From positions 231,373 through 295,372 of the forward strand of contig NZ_VIQM01000025.1 of NCBI RefSeq assembly GCF_008520265.1: a stretch of 64,000 nucleotides of DNA. Direction: 5' to 3'. The position numbers and the translations under genes were made by a program. The notes beneath the pieces were generated by a model. That model saw only the letters and a list, made by a program, of their open reading frames with translations, was not told the origin of the DNA and did not search any database. Source of the DNA: Sphingobacterium cavernae. GTDB lineage: Bacteria; Bacteroidota; Bacteroidia; Sphingobacteriales; Sphingobacteriaceae. Below are positions 54,767 through 63,632 of the stretch, one piece after another. The stretch's first letter is position 1, and every line of letters begins with the position of its first letter.

Positions 54767-55020
54767 AATATTTGTTTTTTAACTTTAGAAAAATAAACAT
54801 ACAGATGATTAACAATATATTATTTGAATTGTTTGCATTTTAATTGTCCTTGCGGATATTGCGCTACAAGTTATTCTTTCATAGTGGTATATTTTTACCG
54901 AGCACAATCAATCACTAGCCGATTTTTTCCTATTATTTGTCTATTTCCAATTCTTTCCTAGAGCCTCTCCTTTTACCTTTGAATCAACAATTTTATAACA
55001 ACTAAAGTAAAAATATTCAA

Positions 55021-55434
55021 ATGAAAAAGACATTATCAACAATCGCTACAGCGTTATTAATGATTATATCATTAAGCTCATTCGCAAATCCTCTAAAAGA
55101 AAAGGACAGTAAAGTAATCATCACATCCTATGTCGAGGCAATCACATTAGGGTCTGATATTTATAACAAATATTTGTTTTGCGATGATTTTGAGTATAGC
55201 AACACAGCCAATAAAGACAAGTTTAACAAAAAACAATACCTCAAATTTTTAAAAGATACTAAAGGATGTCAATTTGATTGCAAAACAGACTATCAATTGT
55301 TAGATGAATCAGGAAAGTCATGTGTAGCTAAAGCAACTATGAAATTTGCTCATTTCACACGTGTAGATTATATAACATTAAATAAAACTTCTGATGGCTG
55401 GAAAGTTAGCAAGGTAGTAACCACGTATCCTTAA
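55021..55434 (+). CDS. Secreted NTF2-like (lumazine-binding-like) protein, copy A
   Basis: A 137-residue exported protein: signal peptide MKKTLSTIATALLMIISLSS to FANP, then one NTF2-like domain. Conserved points are the tandem VEAITLGSDIYNKYLFCDDF, YLKFLKDTKG and the end GWKVSKVVTTYP. It matches the putative lumazine-binding family PF12893 as I recall it. Three cysteines (CDDF, CQFDC) absent from copy B may form a disulfide. TACCTTTG at 54974-54981 could be its -7 box. A terminator follows, so the two copies are separate units. Confidence 0.7.
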   Translation: MKKTLSTIATALLMIISLSSFANPLKEKDSKVIITSYVEAITLGSDIYNKYLFCDDFEYSNTANKDKFNKKQYLKFLKDTKGCQFDCKTDYQLLDESGKSCVAKATMKFAHFTRVDYITLNKTSDGWKVSKVVTTYP

Positions 55435-55458
55435 AACTAAAATACTATAAAGAATATT

Positions 55459-55487
55459 AGGCTTACCCAGAATGGTAAGCCTTTTTT
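55459..55487 (+). terminator. Terminator between the NTF2-like copies
   Basis: Stem AGGCTTACC with GGTAAGCCT around CAGAAT, then TTTTT. Confidence 0.85.
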
Positions 55488-55720
55488 CATTTTCTGTTTA
55501 AACTTTATTGTTTTTCAGAAAGCCGACAAGAGTGTTCATCAAATAATTTATATCGGTAAAACATTGTAATTATTTTTACCGATTTAATCTCCATTTTCAC
55601 CGAAAAACCCATGTCACTAATCTAAATCGTGTTTTACAGCGCAACAAAACCATATAATTTTGGAGTATCAAAAGAAATTAAAACAACTAATTAAGTTTAA
55701 AAATATTAACAACCAATACA

Positions 55721-56146
55721 ATGAAAAAGACATTATCAACCATCGCAACAGCATTAATAATGATTATATCATTAAGCTCATTTGCTCTGCCAACTGTGAA
55801 TCCATTAAAAAACATGGATACAAAAGCTATCGTACTAACCTACATCGAAGCAACGACATTAGGGTCAGATATTTACAACAAATATTTGTTAACAGAAGAC
55901 TTTGAATATATCAATACAGCGAATGAAGATTCGTTCAATAAAAAAGCATACTTGAAATTCTTAAAAACTAATAAAGGTTTAAAATTTGATGCTAAAACAG
56001 ATTATCAAATTTTGGACGAAACTGGTAAGACTTGTTTTGCGAAAGCAACAAGTATTTTTAAAAATTTCACAAGAGTCGACCATATCACTTTAAACAAAAC
56101 CGACGAAGGTTGGAAAGTGAGTAAAGTCGTAACGACATACCCGTAG
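55721..56146 (+). CDS. Secreted NTF2-like (lumazine-binding-like) protein, copy B
   Basis: A 141-residue paralogue of the gene 290 bases upstream. The signal peptide differs by one residue, and the mature part keeps LGSDIYNKYLLTEDFEY, FNKKAYLKFLK, FTRVDHITLNK and an identical GWKVSKVVTTYP end. It is four residues longer near the cleavage site (LPTV insertion) and has a single cysteine. TAATTTTG (55655-55662) is a possible -7 box. A tandem duplication followed by divergence explains the pair. No ligand is known. Confidence 0.7.
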   Translation: MKKTLSTIATALIMIISLSSFALPTVNPLKNMDTKAIVLTYIEATTLGSDIYNKYLLTEDFEYINTANEDSFNKKAYLKFLKTNKGLKFDAKTDYQILDETGKTCFAKATSIFKNFTRVDHITLNKTDEGWKVSKVVTTYP

Positions 56147-56170
56147 TAAACTGGTAGTTTTTGTTTAGTA

Positions 56171-56203
56171 AGGCCTACATCCCCTGTAGGCCATTTTTAT
56201 TTT
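56171..56203 (+). terminator. Terminator after NTF2-like copy B
   Basis: Stem GGCCTACA (56172-56179) with TGTAGGCC (56185-56192), then ATTTTTATTTTT. Confidence 0.85.
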
Positions 56204-56282
56204 TGGAAAAAATATGAAAAATATACATATTACTATTACAACTTTCACTTCATAACTAAATAATAATCACTACCTTTGCGCC

Positions 56283-56723
56283 ATGAAAAAAATTGCGGAT
56301 TATAGAAAACTTTTGGACGTAGATAATAAAGTAGATTTGAGCACTTTAAAGTCGCGTTACCGCCAAATAATGAAAGAATGTCATCCTGATAGATTTGTGA
56401 ATGACGAAGAAGGTTTAAAAGCCGCAGAAGAAAAAAGTAAAGAAATGATCGAAGCATATCATTTCTTAGTAAGTATCTGTCCTGAGACACTTGAAAGCCA
56501 ACTTCCGATATATAAGAATACAATTGAATCATCTTCAATCGCTGACTTTGATTGGAAAGGTCATATCTTGAGCATCACTTTCGCTGATGGAAGTAAATAT
56601 GAATATTTTAATGTTACTAAAAACGAATACATAAAACTGATAAATGCAGATTCGCCAGCGCGTCATGCAAAACGTCATATATATCCAAAGTATACGTATA
56701 GAAATGTTTTAAAGACTGCCTAG
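56283..56723 (+). CDS. J domain-KTSC domain fusion protein
   Basis: A 146-residue cytoplasmic protein. The J domain (residues 1-68) has the HPD motif at 34-36 (KECHPDRF) needed to stimulate DnaK. Residues about 82-140 form a KTSC domain (SSIADFDWKGHILSITFADG, YEYFNVTKNEYIKL), a small fold of unknown role. TACCTTTG at 56271-56278 lies just 4 bases before the ATG, so the transcript would be almost leaderless if this box is used. It may be a dedicated DnaK recruiter for a target bound by KTSC; this is inference. Confidence 0.82.
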   Translation: MKKIADYRKLLDVDNKVDLSTLKSRYRQIMKECHPDRFVNDEEGLKAAEEKSKEMIEAYHFLVSICPETLESQLPIYKNTIESSSIADFDWKGHILSITFADGSKYEYFNVTKNEYIKLINADSPARHAKRHIYPKYTYRNVLKTA

Positions 56724-56731
56724 GTAGTCTT

Positions 56732-56776
56732 TAAAAAGTAAGCCTCTTAATCTAAAAATTAAGAGGCTTACTTTTT
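56732..56776. terminator. Bidirectional terminator after the J-KTSC gene
   Basis: A long perfect stem, AAAAAGTAAGCCTCTTAAT with ATTAAGAGGCTTACTTTTT, between convergent genes. A second small palindrome (AAAGACTGCC/GGTAGTCTTT) holds the stop codon of the J-KTSC gene. Confidence 0.88.
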
Positions 56777-56791
56777 AAAACTTTTGACCAA

Positions 56792-58483
56792 TTAAAGATT
56801 TCCCTTTTTCATCTCATCCATGGCGTAATTTGCTGCACGAGCCGTCAATGCCATAAAAGTAAGTGATGGATTTTGAGTTCCTGTCGATGTCATTTCTGCA
56901 CCGTCAGTTACAAACACATTTTTACAGTGATGCAATTGATTCCATTTATTTAGTAAAGATGTTTTGGGATAATTGCCCATACGCACTCCTCCCATCTCAT
57001 GAATATCCAATCCAGGATTTTGATTATTTCTATTTGGTGAAATATTTTTTACACCAACAGCTTCTAACATTTCAGAACCTTGTGTAAGAAAATCCTCCGT
57101 ACTTTTAAAATCATTATCTTGATAGGTGATATGTGTTAATAATTGTGGCAAACCATATTTATCCTTCAAAGTATCACTAAGTTTAACATAATTATTTTCT
57201 GAAGGTATTGTCTCTCCCTGCATGATCATCCACACCCACCATCCGCCAACTTGAGTTAAATTATCTTTATATGTCTTACCAACTTGCGCTCCGTCGGTCC
57301 ATATTCCTCTTGGACGATATGCACTCAGAAAACTCGCGTAACCTCGCAAAAAGTCAGTCTCTTGATTATGTATATTCCTGAAATTTGGAATAATAGGCTG
57401 TGTTGGACGTTTTCCGTAGTAATATTTATCTTCAAATCCTTCCAACGATCCATCGATATTTCCCATATAATTGTGAAATGCGACATATTTTCCCATTAAT
57501 TTATTGTCATTTCCTAATCCATTAGGAAAACGGTTAGATTTTGAATTCAGTATAATAAGATTAGTCGATAACGTGGAAGCATTCACAAATATTAAACGTG
57601 CAAAATATTCTTCTATATTCTCGGTAAATCTATCAATCACGCGCACACCTACTGCTTTACGCTGTTGCTCATCATAAATAATTGATTCAACAATTTTATT
57701 GGCTATTAGGGTCAAATTACCTGTTTTTTCTGCCCAAGGTAATGTCGATGATGTAGAAGAAAAATACCCACCAAATGGACAACCTCGTTGACACAATACA
57801 CGATTTTGACATTTGGTACGTCCTTGAGCAATATGTAGGGACTGCGGGTCAGTTATATGCGCACACCGACCTTGTAAAATTTGTCGATCTGGATATTTAG
57901 CTTCAATTTTATTTTTAATGACCTTTTCTACTACATTTAAATCATATCCAGGAAGAAATTCGCCATCAGGCATATACGGGTTACCTTCTACATGACCTGC
58001 AACTCCAATAAATTTCTCTACGTAAGAATACCATGGTGCTATATCTTTATAACGTATTGGCCAATCCACCGCAAATCCATCACGTGCGGGCCCATCAAAA
58101 TCGTAATCAGACCAACGTTGTACCTGCCTTGCCCACAATAATGACTTTCCACCAGTAGCATCTGCTCTAATCCAATCAAATGGTTTTTGTTGGATATATT
58201 CTTGTTCTTTGTCGTGTAAAAAGAAATGTTGTGCATCTTCTTTGAAAGCATAGCATCTCGAAGCGATTGGATTTTCTTCTTTAATAGTTAAGACTAAACT
58301 ATTAGCATGTTGTAATTCCTAGGGATTCATATTTGTTGTTGGGTAATCTTGAATGTGTTTAACATCCTTTCCACGCTCTAATACTAGTGTCTTTAAACCA
58401 TTTTCACAAAATTCTTTAGCTGCCCATCCTCCAGACATTCCCGATCCAATTACAATAACATCATAGGTATTAGGTTTATTCAT
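56792..58483 (-). pseudogene. GMC-type FAD oxidoreductase with an internal TAG
   Basis: From ATG 58483 the frame reads MNKPNTYDVIVIGSGMSGGW (the FAD-binding GxGxxG motif), continues LVLERGKDVKHIQDYPTT, and after NMNP meets TAG (58319-58321). In the same frame it goes on ELQHANSLVLTIKEENP, then ATGGKSLLWARQVQRWSDYD, DIHEMGGVRMGNYPKTSLLN and NVFVTDGAEMTSTGTQNPSL, the GMC C-terminal signature. The full product would be 563 residues, normal for gluconate/choline-like GMC enzymes of this phylum. TGG to TAG (Trp) is the likely change. There is no signal peptide and no cytochrome gene beside it. Confidence 0.8.
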
Positions 58484-58560
58484 TATTTATTTTTCAAATA
58501 GGTTTTTGGAGTAGGCGAAATTATAAGACATTTCAGAATACTCAAAAACAATATAAAGTT

Positions 58561-59547
58561 TTAGGTTTTATCAATTACTTTTTCTTCCTCTGTTAGTGGT
58601 GCCGGAGGTATTTCGGAAACATTTCGTTCAATTTCTTTTACCTCCACATGCACAGCAAATTCCGAAGGCTCAATAGTAATGCCTTTGTAAGTTGCATATT
58701 CACGTGTAAACACCGCTCCGAAATATAAAATTGCAGCTGTGTAATATACCCAAAGTAATATTAAGACAATAGAACCAGCGGCTCCATATGTTGTTTCTGT
58801 ATCTGAATTTTGGAGGTAAAAGCCTATTAACAATCTACCAACAATAAATAAAATAGCTGTAAATATCGCACCAGCACGCACTGTACTCCATTTAATATTG
58901 ACGTCAGGGAGAATCTTGAAAATAACTGAAAAAAGAATAAAGATAATTCCAAAAGTCAATAAAAAATTGATTCCATCAAATAAATAAACTGTTATATCTG
59001 GAAAATACCGCTGCAAATTATCCGTGAATGTTAATACGATTCCATTGATTACAAGTGTCACTACTAATAAAAAACCTAAACCTATAACTAATGAAGATGA
59101 GAGCAATCTGTCCTTTACAATTTTTAACCATCCTTTCTTGGGTTTGGCACGAACATGCCAAATACGATTGATAGAATTTTGTATATCTCCAAAAACTGTT
59201 GTCGCACCTATTAATAACGTGACACCACTTATTATTAGTGCTAAAGTACTCTTACCTGATAATTCTAAATTTTTAATAATTGATTGAATTTGACTTGCTG
59301 CACTTGTGCCTACTAATCCATTCAATTCACCAAATAATCTACCTTTTACAGCATCTTCTCCATAAAAAAGACTCGCTAAAGTTATCATCAACACCAAAAT
59401 AGGCCCAATTGAAAAAACAGTATAATATGCGAGCGAAGCACTATATTTTAAACTGTCCTCATTAAGAAAACCTTGGACTGTATTTTTTAGAATAGTGAAA
59501 CTTCTTTTAATAAATCCTGGTCGATTATTTTGATTTAGTTCTTGCAT
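58561..59547 (-). CDS. YihY/virulence factor BrkB family membrane protein
   Basis: A 328-residue inner-membrane protein with about six helices. Family marks are SLAYYTVFSIGPILVLMITL near residue 45, the GATTVFGDIQNSINRIWHVR stretch near 125, LPDVNIKWSTVRAGAIFTAI near 215 and YGAAGSIVLILLWVYYTAAI near 260. Older annotations as ribonuclease BN are wrong for this family; its function remains open. ATG 59547 is chosen because MQELNQNNRPG fits and the upstream codons do not. A basic and then acidic C-terminal tail follows the last helix. Confidence 0.85.
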   Translation of the reverse strand: MQELNQNNRPGFIKRSFTILKNTVQGFLNEDSLKYSASLAYYTVFSIGPILVLMITLASLFYGEDAVKGRLFGELNGLVGTSAASQIQSIIKNLELSGKSTLALIISGVTLLIGATTVFGDIQNSINRIWHVRAKPKKGWLKIVKDRLLSSSLVIGLGFLLVVTLVINGIVLTFTDNLQRYFPDITVYLFDGINFLLTFGIIFILFSVIFKILPDVNIKWSTVRAGAIFTAILFIVGRLLIGFYLQNSDTETTYGAAGSIVLILLWVYYTAAILYFGAVFTREYATYKGITIEPSEFAVHVEVKEIERNVSEIPPAPLTEEEKVIDKT

Positions 59548-59721
59548 AATTAAATGATTAGATTCAATTAATTTAAACATCTCACAACTATTATTGTTTG
59601 AATATATTGATATTCAATTGGTAAAATAAAAGATTTAACTTTTTGGCATAGAGTTTGTAAATATTATAATATCGCATTATTTTGAGATTATAATAATCGT
59701 TTTATTACAACATACTTCCAG

Positions 59722-59749
59722 CCCACTAACACTCCCCAGTTTTAGTGGG
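59722..59749. terminator. Hairpin downstream of cstA
   Basis: CCCACTAA (59722-59729) pairs with TTAGTGGG (59742-59749). A T-run follows on the plus side, not clearly on the minus side, so its strength for cstA is uncertain. Confidence 0.45.
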
Positions 59750-59766
59750 TTTCCACTTTTTATATA

Positions 59767-61606
59767 TTAACGTTCTACTAATTCTTTAACCTGCTCACCG
59801 TAATAATCTATTTGAGTAGTCTTGGTTTTCATTAAACTAGACCACTTTCTAAATGCTCCGATAAATACAAGCAGCATGAGTACCATCGCCAATACAGCTA
59901 AACCTGCTAATAAATATTGTTTGTTTGGAAGATAAATATGCATCACCTGTAGATATCCTGCCCAAAATGTTATTGCAGCCATGAAAACGCCTGGAATAGC
60001 TGTGCAAAGCGCATATTTACCACGATTCATTCTGATAAGCATAGTCGTACATACAATTAAACCACAAGTTGCTAGTAGTTGATTTCTAATCCCAAAAAGT
60101 GGCCATATACTACTTACATTTTCTGTAAAAACAAGATATCCCCATGCAAAAGTGAACAATCCACTACTAATAAGTATGCCAGGTAACCAATTTTTATTCT
60201 TGAAAGAAGGAATGATACCTCCCAACATTTCTTGTAAAAAAAATCGTCCAACACGTGTACCTGCGTCAATAGCTGTCAAAATAAACACAGCTTCAAACAT
60301 TATCGCAAAATTATACCAATACGCAATCACATCATTCATAAACGGTATACTGTCAAAAATATGTGCCATTCCTACAGCTAATGAAACAGCTCCTCCAGTT
60401 CTTCCATATAAATCCACCCCTATCCGATCAATAAAAAATCCAAATCTACTGTAGACAAATGCGGATGAGCAGCTATAAAATTATCGTATGCCGCAGCCGG
60501 GGTATTGATGGCAAAAAAATCTCCAGGTATTAAGGTACAAGCAGCAATTAGTGCCATTAATGCAACAAAACCTTCTACCAGCATCGCGCCATAACCAACG
60601 AACAAGATATCACGCTCTTTTGACAACATTTTTGGTGTTGTTCCTGTTGCTATCACTGCATGAAACCCTGATATTGCTCCGCAAGCAATTACAATAAAAA
60701 TAAATGGTAACACAGGTCCTCCAATTATAGGTCCTCCACCGTAAATAAAATCTGTCAACGCAGGCATTTGCATAGTCGGTTGTACGAAAATGATTCCCAC
60801 TGCTAACATTAATATTGTCCCGATCTTAAGGTTAGTTGACAAATAATCCCTTGGCACTAATAATAACCACATAGGAAGGATGGACGCTAAAAATCCATAG
60901 ATAGATATTGCAATTGATATGGTGCTAATATTCCAATGAAACATATTAGAAATTGTTTCATTTTGCATTAACCCATGCCCTCCAATGATTCCAACAGTCA
61001 ATAAAACACGTCCAATTATACTCGCTAGTGTAACAGAATCTTTGCGATAACGCATTATTAAGCCCATTAAAATGGCAATTGGCATCGTGATTATTACAGT
61101 AAATAATGACCAAGAAGCTTCATGCATAGCACTAATACATGCCAAAGATAAACCCGCTAAGGTTAATATTAGAATAAATAAAACTGCCACAACTGCTATT
61201 ACACCTGTTGTTTTTCCAATTTCCTTGGAGGCAATAGAAGCTAAACTTTCTCCCTTATGACGAACCGATGCAAATAATACAATCATATCATGTACACCAC
61301 CAGCCAAAACACAACCTATTAAAATCCATAAGGCTCCAGGAAGATAACCAAATTGCGCAGCGAGTACTGGTCCCACAAGAGGCCCAGCCGCAGCAATAGC
61401 AGCAAAATGATGACCAAATAATACATTTCTATTTGTCGAAATATAATCATGTCCATCTGCAAATTCATTTGCAGAGTAGAATATTTATTATTTAATTTTA
61501 AGACTCTATTTGCCATGAAAAGCCCATATATACGATAAGCGATTGCAAATAGCAAAAGAGCGACAAAAATTAGAGTAAGCGCATTAATTCCATTTAGAGA
61601 TTCCAT
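59767..61606 (-). pseudogene. cstA: Carbon starvation protein A (peptide/pyruvate transporter), two frameshifts
   Basis: Three frames join into one CstA. Frame 1 starts MESLNGINALTLIFVALLLF and continues AIAYRIYGLFMANRVLKLNN. One base inserted near 61477 reads STPANEFADGHDY and enters frame 2 (61376-60420), which carries FGHHFAAIAAAGPLVGPVLA and VGYGAMLVEGFVALMALIAA. A run of six T near 60433 needs a seventh to read FFIDRIGVDLYGRTGGAVSL in frame 3 (60417-59767). The total is about 610 residues, with about 16 membrane helices. CstA imports peptides or pyruvate during carbon limitation. As given, the gene cannot make a full transporter. Confidence 0.85.
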
Positions 61607-61659
61607 AGGTTTACCTAGACTGGTGATACCAACAAATATATAAATATCTTATAAATTAT

Positions 61660-61693
61660 ACATATGTTTTTAAATAAATTTAAAAACATATGT
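61660..61693. promoter_or_regulatory. Perfect 15-bp palindrome between cstA and the acyl-CoA ligase gene
   Basis: ACATATGTTTTTAAA (61660-61674) pairs perfectly with TTTAAAAACATATGT (61679-61693), with a 4-base TAAA spacer. It lies 53 bases upstream of cstA and about 150 upstream of fadD in the divergent control region. It has no following T-run suited to a terminator of either gene. A dimeric regulator site is possible. Confidence 0.5.
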
Positions 61694-61844
61694 TGCTAAT
61701 CCTACGTTACTGTTTCAAAAAACGATATCGAATTCTCATAATACTTTAATTTTGTATCTTCGCAAACTTTAACCGTACTGCGTATGTTGTACGAGATATG
61801 CATTTGATTTATTGAAAGATAATGCATATAGATAATTGATAAAT

Positions 61845-63632
61845 ATGGAACAAGAGCAACAAGATTTAAGATTGTTTGATTTAGCGCGTAGACAGCTAGA
61901 TTTATATCCCAACCTTTCTATTTTTGCACACAAGAATGATAATGATTGGAAAGAGATAAAAACAGCAGAATTTATTGCTGAAGTTGATGCTATTGCTAAA
62001 GGGCTAATAGAACTTGGTGTCAAACCCCAAGAAAAAGTTGGACTTATATCAGATAGTAGTGTGGAGTGGCATTTAATGGATTTTGCGATTCAACAAGTTG
62101 GGGCAGTTTGTGTCGCTATGTATCCAAATATTACAGATACCGACTATCAATATATATTTAATGATGCAGAGATTAAACTTTGTGTTGTAAGCAACAAAGG
62201 TCTTTATAATCGTATTTTAAATCTCCAAGAATCACTTTACACATTAAAATATGTGTTTTGCATTGCAGAAATTCCAGATTCTCGTAATTGGAAAGAAATC
62301 GCAGAACTTGGTAAAACAATCTCGACAGATACATTGCAAGAACGTATGGACGCGGTTAAGCCTTCTGATTTAGCAACGCTGATTTATACTTCTGGTACAA
62401 CAGGAAAACCAAAAGGTGTGATGTTGACACACAATAACATTGTTTTCAATGTACTTTCTGCCAGAGAAATCACGCCATTGCAAGCCTATACACGTTCGTT
62501 GACATTCTTACCTCCTTGTCATGCTTACGAGAGAATGGTGATATACACGTATATGTATATCGGAATCACTACGTACATAGCTGAATCATTGGATAAAATT
62601 GGGGCTAATATCAAAGAAGCTAAACCACACATCATGACTGCTGTGCCTCGTATCCTTGAAAAAGTATATGAGAAAATAATGAAAACTGGACATGAATTAA
62701 GTGGTTCTAAACGAAAAATATTTGATTGGGCGGTAAGTGTTGGTGAAGCTTATGATCCAAACCCAGCAAACAGATCTTTTGCGTACAACTTGAAACTAAA
62801 GCTTGCTAAAAAATTAGTATTAGACAAATGGTATGATGCCTTAGGTGGACATTTAGTCACTGTCGCTTCGGGTTCTGCTTCCCTTCAAAATAAATTAACA
62901 CGCATTTTTTTGGCAGCAGGTATCCCATTATATGAAGGATATGGAATGACAGAAGCATCGCCTTTAATTTCGGTAAATCATTACATCAAAGGAATTCGTG
63001 TCGGCACAGTTGGATTGCCTGTGAAATATGTGGAAGTAAAATTAGCTGAAGACGGCGAGATTTTGGTGAAAGGACCAAACGTGATGCAGGGTTATTACAA
63101 AAATCCTGAAGAAACAGCCAAAACCATAATTAATGGTTGGTTGCATACAGGAGATATTGGCGTATTAGAAGAAGGAAAATTCATCAAGATCATCGACCGT
63201 AAAAAGGAAATGTTTAAAATCTCAGGCGGAAAATATGTAATACCTCAACCTATTGAGAAAAAACTCGTAGAATCGTATTTTATTGAGCAAGCGATGGTTA
63301 TAGGGGATGGTCAGAAATTTGCTTCTGCTTATATTGTTCCAAATTATGGGCACTTAGCCGATTGGAGTAAGTCAAGTGCGCCGGAATTAATTGGCATGAA
63401 AAAAGATGAATTCTTAAGCCACCCAACAATCGTCAAAAAGATTAATGCAGAAGTTCGTCTTGCAAATCAACATTTTGGGAATTGGGAACAAATAAAAAAA
63501 CCTATCATTTTGCATGATGAATTCACGATCGACGGTGGTGAATTAACACCTACGCTAAAAATGAAACGCAAAGTAATTTTAGAAAAGTATAAACAACAAT
63601 TTAACGATTTGTATAAATCTGAGAAAGAATAA
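61845..63632 (+). CDS. fadD: Long-chain fatty acid-CoA ligase
   Basis: A 595-residue adenylate-forming enzyme that activates fatty acids to acyl-CoA. The P-loop motif is LIYTSGTTGKPKGVMLTH near residue 186. Further motifs are FLPPCHAYERMVIY, ILVKGPNVMQGYYKNPEETA, WLHTGDIGVLEEGKFIKIID and RKKEMFKISGGKYVIPQPIE. A GYGMTEASP motif marks the acyl/AMP site. It belongs to the FAA1/AMP-forming long-chain branch common in Bacteroidota. ATG 61845 is chosen over TTG 61836. The last base of its TAA is also the last base of a group II intron on the other strand. Confidence 0.92.
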   Translation: MEQEQQDLRLFDLARRQLDLYPNLSIFAHKNDNDWKEIKTAEFIAEVDAIAKGLIELGVKPQEKVGLISDSSVEWHLMDFAIQQVGAVCVAMYPNITDTDYQYIFNDAEIKLCVVSNKGLYNRILNLQESLYTLKYVFCIAEIPDSRNWKEIAELGKTISTDTLQERMDAVKPSDLATLIYTSGTTGKPKGVMLTHNNIVFNVLSAREITPLQAYTRSLTFLPPCHAYERMVIYTYMYIGITTYIAESLDKIGANIKEAKPHIMTAVPRILEKVYEKIMKTGHELSGSKRKIFDWAVSVGEAYDPNPANRSFAYNLKLKLAKKLVLDKWYDALGGHLVTVASGSASLQNKLTRIFLAAGIPLYEGYGMTEASPLISVNHYIKGIRVGTVGLPVKYVEVKLAEDGEILVKGPNVMQGYYKNPEETAKTIINGWLHTGDIGVLEEGKFIKIIDRKKEMFKISGGKYVIPQPIEKKLVESYFIEQAMVIGDGQKFASAYIVPNYGHLADWSKSSAPELIGMKKDEFLSHPTIVKKINAEVRLANQHFGNWEQIKKPIILHDEFTIDGGELTPTLKMKRKVILEKYKQQFNDLYKSEKE

